Positions 1-8,900 of a DNA stretch of 35,084 nt are shown here, one piece after another (within the stretch, counting starts at the first letter, position 1; the number at the start of each line of letters is the position of its first letter). The translations under genes and the position numbers were made by a program. The notes beneath the pieces were generated by a model. That model was not told where the DNA came from. It worked only from the letters and a program-made list of their open reading frames with translations, and did no database searches. The DNA comes from an uncultured Bacteroidales bacterium. GTDB taxonomy: Bacteria > Bacteroidota > Bacteroidia > Bacteroidales > Paludibacteraceae. The DNA is taken from the NCBI GenBank assembly GCA_902800215.1, contig CADCDS010000026.1, forward strand, positions 1,610 through 36,693, given 5' to 3'.

Positions 1-1
1 C

Positions 2-130
2 CATCCGCGGTACCAGGAGATGGTGGAACGTCATGCTGCCCAACTCCGCGGCAAGCCCGATCCCGTCCTCGGCAAGAAACGTATCTGTCAGTTCGGCAAC
101 TTCGTGCGGGCGGTATTGAACAAGGAGTAG
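2..130 (+). CDS. 3' end of an unidentified protein (partial)
   Basis: The window opens inside a reading frame that runs 42 codons to a TAG stop. The visible tail is basic and probably helical (it ends FGNFVRAVLNKE) and I do not recognise the family. An intrinsic terminator follows 5 bp after the stop, which supports a true gene end. The start and most of the gene lie outside the window, so no function is proposed. Confidence 0.6.
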   Translation, partial: HPRYQEMVERHAAQLRGKPDPVLGKKRICQFGNFVRAVLNKE

Positions 131-134
131 AATT

Positions 135-157
135 GAGCGACTGCGGTCGCTCTTTTT
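135..157 (+). terminator. Intrinsic terminator
   Basis: A perfect 7-bp stem, GAGCGAC/GTCGCTC, with a 4-nt loop is followed by TTTTT. It closes the partial gene at the left edge. Confidence 0.8.
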
Positions 158-198
158 GAATCATTTTGGGAATTTTTTGACCAAAAATAAACGAAATC

Positions 199-230
199 CT
201 TGCATATATCAAAAAAAAGCAGTAATTTTG
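199..230 (+). promoter_or_regulatory. Bacteroidetes-type promoter of the YafQ toxin-antitoxin pair
   Basis: CTTG (199-202) and TAATTTTG (223-230) are separated by 20 bp, matching the Bacteroidetes -33/-7 consensus TTTG-N20-TAnnTTTG. The start codon at 260 lies about 30 bp downstream. Confidence 0.75.
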
Positions 231-259
231 CAGCGGATTTTTAAGAAAGGACTAAAAGT

Positions 260-472
260 ATGGAAACGATGACCAGAACGGTACAAATTACATTGCCATT
301 GGCAGATGCCTCTTTTCTGCGTCGTCAATCGCGTAATATGGGATGGCATATTACAACGATACGTACGCCGCGTAAGAAAGGCAGTCTTGAGCGTGCAATA
401 GAGGATGTACGTGCAGGACGTGTATATCAAGCTGACAGCGTGGAAGATTTAATGGCGCAGTTAGACTCATGA
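260..472 (+). CDS. Antitoxin of a YafQ-type toxin-antitoxin module
   Basis: A 70-residue protein whose stop codon overlaps the start of the following YafQ-like toxin by 4 bp (ATGA), the normal order for antitoxin then toxin. The N-terminal third (RTVQITLPLADASFLRRQSRNMGW) looks like a DNA-binding or dimerisation segment. The C-terminal half is charged and ends in SVEDLMAQLDS, the type of flexible tail that wraps a RelE-fold toxin. Type II antitoxins of this kind usually repress their own promoter, here at 199-230. The role rests mainly on position, because the family is too divergent for me to name. ATG at 260 fits the promoter; a second in-frame ATG (codon 4) is possible. Confidence 0.75.
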   Translation: METMTRTVQITLPLADASFLRRQSRNMGWHITTIRTPRKKGSLERAIEDVRAGRVYQADSVEDLMAQLDS

Positions 473-756
473 AATATACCATTCGCTATTCAGGACAGTT
501 CAAGCGTTCGTACAAATTATGCAAGAAACGCGGATTAGACATCTCCCAATTGGAGCATGTCATTCGTTTATTGGCGCAAGATGGAACTCTCCCTGTAGAA
601 TATAATCCACATAAGTTAGTCGGTAGAAAATGGAATGGTTATTGGGAATGCCATATAGAGCCTAATTGGCTTCTTATCTGGGATCAAAATGATACAGAAT
701 TGATATTATTGTTGTTGGATACTGGTACTCATTCTGATTTGTTCGGAAAACGCTAA
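469..756 (+). CDS. YafQ/RelE-family mRNA interferase toxin
   Basis: A 95-residue protein with the hallmarks of the YafQ branch of the RelE fold: an N-terminal FKRSYKLCKKRG helix, the ECHIEPNWLLIW strand pair and the terminal TGTHSDLF motif, whose His is the expected catalytic residue. Length matches family norms (about 90). YafQ toxins cut mRNA on the ribosome when freed from the antitoxin. It overlaps the antitoxin by 4 bp, so the pair is translationally coupled, and a hairpin terminator follows about 20 bp after the stop. The toxin looks intact. In this setting it may stabilise an accessory region, which is inference. Confidence 0.92.
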   Translation: MKYTIRYSGQFKRSYKLCKKRGLDISQLEHVIRLLAQDGTLPVEYNPHKLVGRKWNGYWECHIEPNWLLIWDQNDTELILLLLDTGTHSDLFGKR

Positions 757-776
757 CAGATTCCATCCTCTCTCTC

Positions 777-805
777 ATCCCTGTCAATTGTGGCAGGGAT
801 TTTTT
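777..805 (+). terminator. Intrinsic terminator (ATCCCTGTCA family)
   Basis: ATCCCTGTCA pairs with TGGCAGGGAT (10 bp, one G-U) around a 4-nt loop, followed by a T run. The same hairpin recurs at 5717-5744, and related longer versions are at 15768, 23579 and 30068. Confidence 0.85.
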
Positions 806-849
806 ATGTTTTGTGACGAAAAACGGCTATTTGGGACGAAAAATGAAGA

Positions 850-916
850 TTTGTACGAATTGAGAGTCGATTTGTACGAATTGTGAGTGATATATCGAAT
901 TTTTTTTGTACCTTTG
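850..916 (+). promoter_or_regulatory. Activator-type promoter with two 21-bp-phased direct repeats
   Basis: Two copies of TTTGTACGAATTGAGAGT (850-867; 871-888 with one change) lie exactly 21 bp apart. The second starts 38 bp before the -7 box TACCTTTG (909-916). No TTTG is present at the expected -33 position, where GAGTGATAT lies instead. The geometry suggests a dimeric activator bound on one DNA face. The same arrangement precedes the genes at 5954 and 16000. An inverted repeat, CCTTTGC/GCAAAGG (911-928), spans the likely transcription start. Confidence 0.75.
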
Positions 917-962
917 CAGCCGCAAAGGTTTTGAGTGAAAATAATTTAAAAACGAAATACGT

Positions 963-3900
963 ATGAAACGAAAACTTTTCTCACTTTTCATTGCTGCACT
1001 CTGCTGCGTAAGCACGTGGGCAACAGAAGGTGCCCTTTTAGGTCGCTTTACGATCAATGCGAACGGAGACCAAATTGTCTTCTCGCAAGGTAATTTACAG
1101 TACAAAGACGGTACGGGCTGGCGATTCGCCGAGCATCAATGGGACTTTATCGGTGCATGGAACACTAGCGACTGGGTTGATTTATTTGGTTGGGGTACTT
1201 GGGGAGAAGGACAGAATCCTCTGAATACCTCGACGACAGATGGAGATTACTCGTGGAGTAGTGATTTTAGCGGAACTCTCATCAATGCTACCTCAGAAGG
1301 CTGGTACACCCCTTCCACGGATATATTTGAATATATATTAAACACGCGCTCAACAAACTCAGGTATCCGCTATGTGAAAGCAAAGGTGAACGATTTTGAA
1401 GGATTAATCCTGCTGCCTGACGATTGGAATAGTTCAATATATGCACTTAATAACGCGAATACTTATTACGCATGGTACGAAAGCACTATAATTTCGCTTT
1501 CAGATTGGACAGATAAATTTGAAGCCAACGGAGCTGTATTTATCCCAAGAGCGAGTATGCGTGATGGTAATAATGCAGGTCCTGGTGGTGATGGTCATTA
1601 TTGGACAACTACACCGGGTTATGCTATGCATATCACTAATAGTGACTTGAGCAGTAGTTATGGTTATTGCTACAAGTATTATGGTTTCTCTGTCCGCCTT
1701 GTAAGAGCGGCAGATCCGGAAGAACCTTATGTACTGCAACAAGATGAGGACGGCAATTATCTTCTCTCTACGGTGCAGGACTGGCAGGAATTTGCGGAAT
1801 TGGTACAAACGAATCCTACCGCTAAAGCTAAGATGACAGCGGACATCAATTTGGGCGATGACCAGACGATGGTAGGTACTGATGCAGTTCCCTATGCCGG
1901 CATTTTTGACGGACAGGGACATACACTGACTGTAAACTATAATATCTATAGTGTCGAAACGGCCGTCGCTCCCTTCGCATGTGTAAACGGGGCAACCATT
2001 CTGAATCTCCATGTAGCCGGAAGCATTCGGCAACGTCGTTGTGCCGCCGGTGGCGTGGTTGGATCGGTTAATGGTAATCTTACCGTGAAAAAATGTTGGG
2101 TTTCCGCCACTTTGACGGTGGATGGTGAAGGAAACTATCAGGGTACAATCGGCGGCATCGCTAGCTGCTGTGACAATAGTTCTGTGCAAGGCAAGAGCAT
2201 CCTGCTCGAGGACTGCTTGTTTAGCGGATATGTCGCTACAGGTATCCACTGTGGCGGTTTGATGTCGCACGTACATGGCGAAAGCTATAACAATTCTGCT
2301 GCTTTCAACAATTGCTTGAATATAGGTACCTGTAATGGACCTTCGGGAAGCACCGGTACTTTCATTAGAACAGGTGTGCAAGGAGATCCTTACACAATAA
2401 CCAATTGTTATTATAAGACCGCTTGGAGAGTTGCACAAGGTGCACAAGCCACGGAGACGGAATTGGCTGACGGTACGACTACTGCTGCTCTGCAAAACAG
2501 CCGCGAAGAAGAGATTTGGGTGCAAGAAGGCGAGATGCCTATGCTCAAACTCTTTGCTTCGGAAAATACTCCGGTAGAACCGACCGGTTGGGAAAACGGA
2601 GCTCTTTCGGGTAAGTTTAGCATCAATGCTAACGGAGACAAGGTAGTTTTCTCGCAAGGTAACTTACAGTATTTCTGCAGCACGACTGCTCCTGAATGGC
2701 GATTTGCGGAACATCAGTATGACTATGTACCTTTCGACATGAGCGCGTACGCAGCAAATTCCGAGAAATGGATTGATCTTTTCGCGCACGGCACCAGCGG
2801 ATATGACAATGGACAGACCAATTATCAGCCGTACGTCGTCGGCGCCGATCCGAATACATATTATCAAGGCGATCTTACCGGAAATGCTGAATGGGGCTAC
2901 AATGCCATCAGTAATGGCGGTAACACCGAAAACATTGGCTGGCGAACACCGACGAGTGATGAATGGATTTATTTGTTCTCAGGTCGTACCGATGCTGCAT
3001 CTAAATATGGGCATGGAAGTATCAACGGGGTCAACGGTATGATTCTCCTTCCTGATAAATGGACAACACCTGACGGGCTTAGTTTTACTCCCGGTAACAG
3101 CGTTTGGCAGAATGCATACACGATTGAACAATGGGCTTTGATGGAAGAAGCAGGTGCTGTATTCTTGCCGGCATCTGGCTCTTGCAATAACGTAGGTATT
3201 CCTAATGAGTCTTTACAGAATCAGCATGGCTTTTATCGTGCAAGTACTGCCGCGTACTATGTGTATATCGGAAAAAGTAGGTTAGATATTTGTACAATGA
3301 GCTTCTACCAGTATGGTGATGCCGTCCGTCTTGTGCATGCAGCGCCGGCAGATCCGGTTGAACCTTGTTCTCTGGAACAGGACGAAGAGGGCTACTACTT
3401 GCTTGGCTCTGTACAGGATTGGAAGGAGTTTGCTGCACTTGTCAATGGAGGAAATATAACTGCCAATGCCAAAATGACTGCAGATATTGACCTTGGTGAC
3501 GATCAGACGATGGTGGGAATCGAAAGCGTATATTATCAAGGAATATTCGACGGACAAGGTCACACGCTCACTGTTCATTACGTAGCAGAAGCTGATGTCA
3601 CCGCTCCTTTCCGCTTCATTCAACAAGCTACTATCAAGAACCTGCGAGTTGATGGCACTATCACCACCGTCTTCCACAATGCTGCCGGCATCGTAGGCTC
3701 TTGCTTCGGTCAGAAAATACACAGTTACATCGAAAACTGCGTCAGCTCCGTGAATATCATCTCATCCTACGTGAATACTAATGGTGATTTCTATGGAGGT
3801 GCTATGCATGGCGGTATCGCCGCAACACTAAACTATTATGGTCAGTTGCATATCACAGACTGTATATTTAATGGGAGCATAAGCGGAGAAAACAAAGGCG

Positions 3901-4364
3901 TTGTATGGGGTGGTATGTTGGGTATCCCAGATGGTACGGCAACCTTCTATAACTGTCTGCAAATCGGTACTTTTGATTGTAGCAACGTCATAGTAGGCTA
4001 CAATGGTTCAGGCACTATATCTACTGTTTTTGGCACCGGTTACGCCAGCCAAGTATATACCTATAACTGTCATTACCTCAACGCATTAGGTAATGCTCAA
4101 GGCATACAAGCAACGGCCGAGCAACTCGCCGATGGTACGACTACAACGGCGCTGAATGCCGGTCGCACGGGGGATGGGGCTGTCTGGGTGCAAAACGGCA
4201 GTACACCTATGCTCAAGATTTTTGCATCGGCCGATCCGGGTCCGGCGACAAGCATCGACAACACTAACGCCAACGCTAATGCGGTGAAGTGTATCATAAA
4301 CGGCCAACTCCTCATCCTCCGTGGTGATAAGATCTATAATGTGGTAGGTACTGTCGTACGTTAA
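963..4364 (+). CDS. Secreted two-module surface protein with GLUG-like repeats and a sorting-like C-terminus
   Basis: A 1133-residue exported protein with a signal peptide at residues 1-20 (ending STWA). Two homologous halves start near residues 25 and 541. Each opens with a module of the type G-LLGRFTIN-NGDQIVFSQGNLQY, containing WRFAEHQ and LILLPD-W, common in uncharacterised Bacteroidales secreted proteins. Each then continues (from about 255 and 801) into a beta-helical stretch with GIFDGQGHTLTV and later A-GGVVGS motifs resembling GLUG repeats of adhesins. The last 30 residues (GQLLILRGDKIYNVVGTVVR) resemble the short C-terminal tails of Bacteroidales T9SS cargo. No enzyme motif was seen. 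A surface adhesin or scaffold is likely but unproven. It has its own activator-type promoter and terminator. Confidence 0.85.
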   Translation: MKRKLFSLFIAALCCVSTWATEGALLGRFTINANGDQIVFSQGNLQYKDGTGWRFAEHQWDFIGAWNTSDWVDLFGWGTWGEGQNPLNTSTTDGDYSWSSDFSGTLINATSEGWYTPSTDIFEYILNTRSTNSGIRYVKAKVNDFEGLILLPDDWNSSIYALNNANTYYAWYESTIISLSDWTDKFEANGAVFIPRASMRDGNNAGPGGDGHYWTTTPGYAMHITNSDLSSSYGYCYKYYGFSVRLVRAADPEEPYVLQQDEDGNYLLSTVQDWQEFAELVQTNPTAKAKMTADINLGDDQTMVGTDAVPYAGIFDGQGHTLTVNYNIYSVETAVAPFACVNGATILNLHVAGSIRQRRCAAGGVVGSVNGNLTVKKCWVSATLTVDGEGNYQGTIGGIASCCDNSSVQGKSILLEDCLFSGYVATGIHCGGLMSHVHGESYNNSAAFNNCLNIGTCNGPSGSTGTFIRTGVQGDPYTITNCYYKTAWRVAQGAQATETELADGTTTAALQNSREEEIWVQEGEMPMLKLFASENTPVEPTGWENGALSGKFSINANGDKVVFSQGNLQYFCSTTAPEWRFAEHQYDYVPFDMSAYAANSEKWIDLFAHGTSGYDNGQTNYQPYVVGADPNTYYQGDLTGNAEWGYNAISNGGNTENIGWRTPTSDEWIYLFSGRTDAASKYGHGSINGVNGMILLPDKWTTPDGLSFTPGNSVWQNAYTIEQWALMEEAGAVFLPASGSCNNVGIPNESLQNQHGFYRASTAAYYVYIGKSRLDICTMSFYQYGDAVRLVHAAPADPVEPCSLEQDEEGYYLLGSVQDWKEFAALVNGGNITANAKMTADIDLGDDQTMVGIESVYYQGIFDGQGHTLTVHYVAEADVTAPFRFIQQATIKNLRVDGTITTVFHNAAGIVGSCFGQKIHSYIENCVSSVNIISSYVNTNGDFYGGAMHGGIAATLNYYGQLHITDCIFNGSISGENKGVVWGGMLGIPDGTATFYNCLQIGTFDCSNVIVGYNGSGTISTVFGTGYASQVYTYNCHYLNALGNAQGIQATAEQLADGTTTTALNAGRTGDGAVWVQNGSTPMLKIFASADPGPATSIDNTNANANAVKCIINGQLLILRGDKIYNVVGTVVR

Positions 4365-4390
4365 ATCGTTAAACGGTTAAATCGTTAAAA
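4361..4390 (+). repeat. 8-bp tandem array (TTAAATCG-type) over the stop codon
   Basis: Units TTAAATCG, TTAAACGG, TTAAATCG, TTAAAA follow one another, and the TAA stop of the preceding gene lies in the first unit. A related octamer array occurs at 12323-12360. Confidence 0.7.
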
Positions 4391-4414
4391 AGTGCTCTTT
4401 GGGGCACTTTTTTT
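4387..4414 (+). terminator. Intrinsic terminator (AAAGTGC/GCACTTT)
   Basis: AAAAAGTGC pairs with GCACTTTTT around TCTTTGGG, then a T run. The same terminator sequence ends the barrel gene at 14143-14169. Confidence 0.85.
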
Positions 4415-4447
4415 CGTCTTTTGTCTTTTTTCTTTCGACTTTCGACT
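4415..4447 (+). repeat. Degenerate 7-bp tandem array
   Basis: Consecutive heptamers related to TTTCGAC (including two perfect TTTCGAC units) fill the space between the terminator and the next promoter. It is part of a heptamer pattern seen throughout the window. Confidence 0.5.
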
Positions 4448-4464
4448 AAAAATCTTCGATTTTA

Positions 4465-4496
4465 TTTGCATATGTCAGAAATTTGTTGTACCTTTG
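4465..4496 (+). promoter_or_regulatory. Bacteroidetes-type promoter of the first ATPase gene
   Basis: TTTG (4465-4468), a 20-bp spacer and TACCTTTG (4489-4496). The start codon is 73 bp further on. Confidence 0.8.
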
Positions 4497-4569
4497 CAGC
4501 GAAAATTGTGTGACGAAAGTTTCGTAACGAAAATTTCGATATGAGTAATACACATAATATCAAATAGTT

Positions 4570-5703
4570 ATGGAAAGGAAAGAGCAGGTTTTTAATCCGT
4601 TTTCAATTACCTCGTATATGGGTGCGGAGTATTTTTGTGACCGTGTTCATGAGACAGAGGAATTGGCGGGTGCACTATCTAACGGACGTAACGTGACGCT
4701 TATCAGTCCTCGTCGTGTGGGTAAAACGGGCTTGATACATCATTTCTTCCGGTCGCTGAATCCGAAAGAGGTGCAGTGTTTCTATGTGGATTTGTACAGC
4801 ACATCTAATTTGCAGGAATTCACGAAAGTGTTTGCACAGGAGGTTCTGACTCAACGTATTACGCCTTTCTCAGAACAAGTATGGTCGGAGATTACGCATT
4901 TCTTCGGTTCCTTACGTCCTGTGTGGGGTGCCGATCCCATCAGCGGTATGCCGCAATGTACGATTGATATTCAGCCCCAACGGGAAGAGTGGACTCTGCA
5001 GCAGATCTTTGCGTATTTGGAAAAATCGGCCGTTCCCTGTTATGTGGCTTTCGATGAGTTTCAGACGATAGCGGAATATAAGGATGTGAAGATGGAGGCA
5101 TTGCTGCGCACATATATACAGCAGTTACATAACGTGCATTTTGTGTTTGCCGGCAGTAAGAAGCATATTATGACGGAAATGTTCTCTTCCGCCAAGCGTC
5201 CGTTTTATCGCAGTACGCAGATGATGCATATAGACGTAATAGAAGAACAGACGTACTATGCTTTTGCGTCCAAACATTTGGCTTTGCACGGTCAGCATAT
5301 AAGCGAAGAGACGTTCCATGAATTGTATACTTTAGTGGATGGCTATACATGGAATATGCAGAGTCTGCTTAATCGCCTCTACCAAAGCGGAGTGGAGCAG
5401 ATCGAATATAACACCGTCTTATCTATGCTCAATCACATATTGTTAGAAGAAGTTCCTTCCTATCAGATGATTTGTCGTTTAGTGACGGATCGCCAACTGC
5501 AGGTGTTGCGTGCAGTAGCCAAAGAAGGTGTCGTCAAAGAGCCGGGTAGTAATGTGTTCTTGCAAAAGCATCAACTCGGAGCGTACAGTACTGTTCGTAG
5601 CGCGCTGCTCAATCTGTTGGATAAAGAACTACTTTATCAAAACGATGATGGTTCGTATATGGTGTATGAGAAGTTCTTTGGCTTATGGCTTAAAAATCTC
5701 TAA
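4570..5703 (+). CDS. AAA-family ATP-binding protein (archaeal-ATPase-like)
   Basis: A 377-residue soluble protein. Walker A is SPRRVGKTG (about residues 46-54) and Walker B is CYVAFDEFQ (about 157-165), so it should bind and hydrolyse ATP. The layout matches the archaeal-type ATPase group that has multiplied in Bacteroidetes: an N-terminal NPF-GAEYFCDR recognition stretch, the P-loop core and a winged-helix-like C-terminal third (from about 295). Unlike the ATPases at 14431 and 21366, no PD-(D/E)xK nuclease motif is evident. It is monocistronic with its own promoter and terminator between two secreted-protein loci. The physiological role of this family is not established. Confidence 0.85.
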   Translation: MERKEQVFNPFSITSYMGAEYFCDRVHETEELAGALSNGRNVTLISPRRVGKTGLIHHFFRSLNPKEVQCFYVDLYSTSNLQEFTKVFAQEVLTQRITPFSEQVWSEITHFFGSLRPVWGADPISGMPQCTIDIQPQREEWTLQQIFAYLEKSAVPCYVAFDEFQTIAEYKDVKMEALLRTYIQQLHNVHFVFAGSKKHIMTEMFSSAKRPFYRSTQMMHIDVIEEQTYYAFASKHLALHGQHISEETFHELYTLVDGYTWNMQSLLNRLYQSGVEQIEYNTVLSMLNHILLEEVPSYQMICRLVTDRQLQVLRAVAKEGVVKEPGSNVFLQKHQLGAYSTVRSALLNLLDKELLYQNDDGSYMVYEKFFGLWLKNL

Positions 5704-5716
5704 CTTCCCTCTCTCG

Positions 5717-5744
5717 ATCCCTGTCATTTTTGGCAGGGATTTTT
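5717..5744 (+). terminator. Intrinsic terminator (ATCCCTGTCA family)
   Basis: ATCCCTGTCA/TGGCAGGGAT, 10-bp stem with a TTTT loop and T tract, 13 bp after the ATPase stop. Nearly the same hairpin follows the unrelated YafQ gene. Confidence 0.85.
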
Positions 5745-5854
5745 CTTTCTCGCTTTTTTGGGTGTAGGCAAAAATGTCTGCTGAAAAGAGGCGGAATGGC
5801 AAATTTTCCACAAGAGTGTCAAAATTTACACACTTTGAGCTTGCAAAATAAAAA

Positions 5855-5921
5855 TTTGTACGATTTGAGAGTCGATTTGTACGAATTGAGAGTGATATGT
5901 CAAAAAAAAGTTGTAATTTTG
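5855..5921 (+). promoter_or_regulatory. Activator-type promoter with two 21-bp-phased direct repeats
   Basis: Repeats at 5855-5872 (one mismatch) and 5876-5893 (perfect TTTGTACGAATTGAGAGT) are 21 bp apart. The proximal repeat starts 38 bp before TAATTTTG (5914-5921). The -33 TTTG is missing, as at 850-916. It drives the four-gene operon 5954-14099. Confidence 0.78.
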
Positions 5922-5953
5922 CAGCCGATTTTGATATTGCACGCGCATAATAC

Positions 5954-8900
5954 ATGTACATGACACGTCGACTACATAGAATCGTCCTCTTGCTCGCGCT
6001 CCTTGTCGGGGGTGCGGGGATGAACTATGTGCAGGCGGCAAAAGTGACGTTGACGGTTCAGGCCAGTCCGTCTTCGTATGGCCAAGTGCGAATAGGTACT
6101 AATGCATGGTCCAGTTCAACGCAGCTGCAGACCGCGACGGGTGCTAAGCCAACCATCTCCGCGCAAGCAAACAGCGGGTATCGATTCACTAAATGGAACG
6201 ACAATAACACTAATGCCTCGCGTCAGATCACTATCGGCAATTCCAATGTTACTTATACCGCGTATTTTGAGCCGAACACGGTGACGTTGACGGTGACCTC
6301 CAATAATACCAACTATGGTACGGTCACCGGTGGTGGTACTTACAACTATGGAACGTCTGTGACTATCAAAGCCACCCCGAAGGCCGGATACCATTTCGTT
6401 CAATGGAGCGACGGCAACACTACTGCTTCCCGTTCTATTACGGCAACCGCCAATGCCTCTTATCAAGCAACCTTCGCTATTAACCAGTATACGATTAAGT
6501 TCGTCAATAACGGTACGACTTTGCAGACCTTGACGGTTAACCATGGTGTCAAACCAAGCTATACGGGTTCAACGCCTACCAAAACGGCTACGGCGCAATA
6601 TACCTATACCTTCAGCGGTTGGAGTCCGACTATTGTGGCTGCGACAGCCGATGCTACCTATACGGCGCAGTTCAGCAGTACCGTCCGTTCCTATACGATT
6701 CGTTTCTTGAACGGCTCTTCCGTCTTGCAGAGCAGTAGTGTAAAATACGGCACAACACCCAGTTATACCGGTACGACGCCTACCAAATCGGCTACGGCGC
6801 AATATACCTACACCTTCAGCGGTTGGAGTCCGACCATCTATGCCGTCAATAAAGCGCAGGACTATACGGCGCAGTTCAGCAGTACCGTGCGGAGTTATAA
6901 GATCACCGGCGCGTCTGCTAATACCGCGATGGGTACGGTCAGCGGAACAGCAACGAAACAATATAATCAGACTGTGACCTTGACCGCTACGCCGAAGAGC
7001 TGCTATAAGTTCGTTCAATGGAACGACGGCAACACCTCCAACCCGCGTACGGTGACCGTCCAAGGTACGGCTACCTATACGGCGACGTTTGAGGAAACGA
7101 TCAGCGGTACTTGCGGTACGTACGTAAACTGGTATTTCAACGAATGTACCGGCGCTTTGCGTATCGTAGGAGCCGGTGCTATGACGAATTATTCTTCTTA
7201 CTCTGATGTCCCTTGGTACACCTATAGAGAATCCATCACGTCCGTCAGCATCGCCAATACCGTCACCACGTTGGGAAGCTATGTTTTCGATAATTATTCC
7301 AATCTAACTTCAGTATCCCTGGGAACCGGTATTACCTTCATTGGAAACTACGCGTTTTGTAATTGCGATAAGTTGACTTCTATAACGATTCCTACATCTG
7401 TCACCTCTATCGGAACTGATGCGTTCTATAATTGTTCTGCTCTCACCTCACTGACGATCCCGAGCAGCGTGACAAGTATCAAAGCATATGCGTTCTATTA
7501 TTGTACCGGTCTCACCTCTATAACGATCCCGACCAGCGTGACAAGTATGGGCAATTATGTGTGCGGAGGTTGCTCCAAACTAACGGATATTTACGTCTCT
7601 TGGACTACTGCGGAGGCTATGCCTGCATGGAATAATTTCACCAACAAATCGCCGCAGTCGAGTATCACGCTCCATGTGCCTTGCGGTTCAGGAGACCTCT
7701 ATCGTGCGGCAAACGGCTGGAAGGACTATACGATGCAAGGAAGCGGCACGTCTAATTATACGCTGACGGTTAAATCGAATAATAGTGCCATAGGTACTGT
7801 ACAGATTGACGATGACGCTGCCGGTACAACGGTCACTAAATCGGTTCATTGCGAAGATACGCATACCCTCACCGCCACAGGTATAGGGTGTCACTATTTC
7901 GTCCAATGGAACGATGGTAATACAGAAAATCCAAGAAAGGTAGGTATTAGTGCAAACAAAACCTATACCGCAACATTCGCAGAAGGACTCGGAGGCGGTA
8001 CGTGCGGTACGAATGTGACATGGTACCTTGATTGTAACGGTGTACTGACCATCAGCGGAACGGGTGCGATGACCAATTACAATAGTGCCAATATGCCGTG
8101 GGATGCCCTTAAAAATGATATCAAGTCCGTCGTTATCAACTCCGGTGTAACAAGTATCGGTAATTATGCGTTCTATAATTGTATCAATCTGACCTCCGTC
8201 ACTATCCCGAGTACCGTCACTACTATTCGTCCTGATGCATTTGAGAATTGTACCTCTTTAACTTCCGTCACTATCCCGAGTAGCGTTACTTCGATTGGTT
8301 ACTATGCGTTCTTAAATTCAGGACTTACGGATATCTATGTCTCTTGGACGACGGCGGAGGCTATTCCGTCATGGAGTTCAATGACACAAGCCAGCCAAGC
8401 CGACAATATTACTTTGCACGTTCCTTGCGGTTCGGCGGAGTACTATCTGGCTAAGGCGGGTTGGAAAACGTATACCATACGCGGCGGATGTAATACCACC
8501 TATACTTTGACCGTTGCGTCGAACAACAGTGCATATGGACTGGTGCAGATGGATAACGGTACGCTTACCGCTTCCATTTCTGAGCAAGTCTATACGGATG
8601 ATTCGCACCGTATCACAGCTGTGCCGGTAGATGTTTGCCATCGGTTTGTGCAATGGAATGACGGCAATACGGACAATCCTCGCACCGTGATGCCCAATAC
8701 CAATACCACTTATACCGCCACGTTTACGAATCAACCGTATTCCGGTACATGTGGTACCAATCTGACTTGGGTGCTGGAATGTGATAGTACGCTGCGCATC
8801 AGCGGAACGGGAGAGATGGCGAACCTCAGTTCCGGTTACCAACCGTGGTATTCTATAGCTAATCTTATCAAACATGTAGTAATCGAAGAAGGCGTTACTT

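Noticed and set aside
850-888. Tandem 21-bp repeats as a short CRISPR array
   Set aside because: Only two or three copies with 3-12 bp between units, fixed relative to promoters, and no cas genes.
1500-2657. Antisense ORF of 385 codons
   Set aside because: Lies opposite a well-supported secreted-protein gene; its translation lacks domains and start signals.
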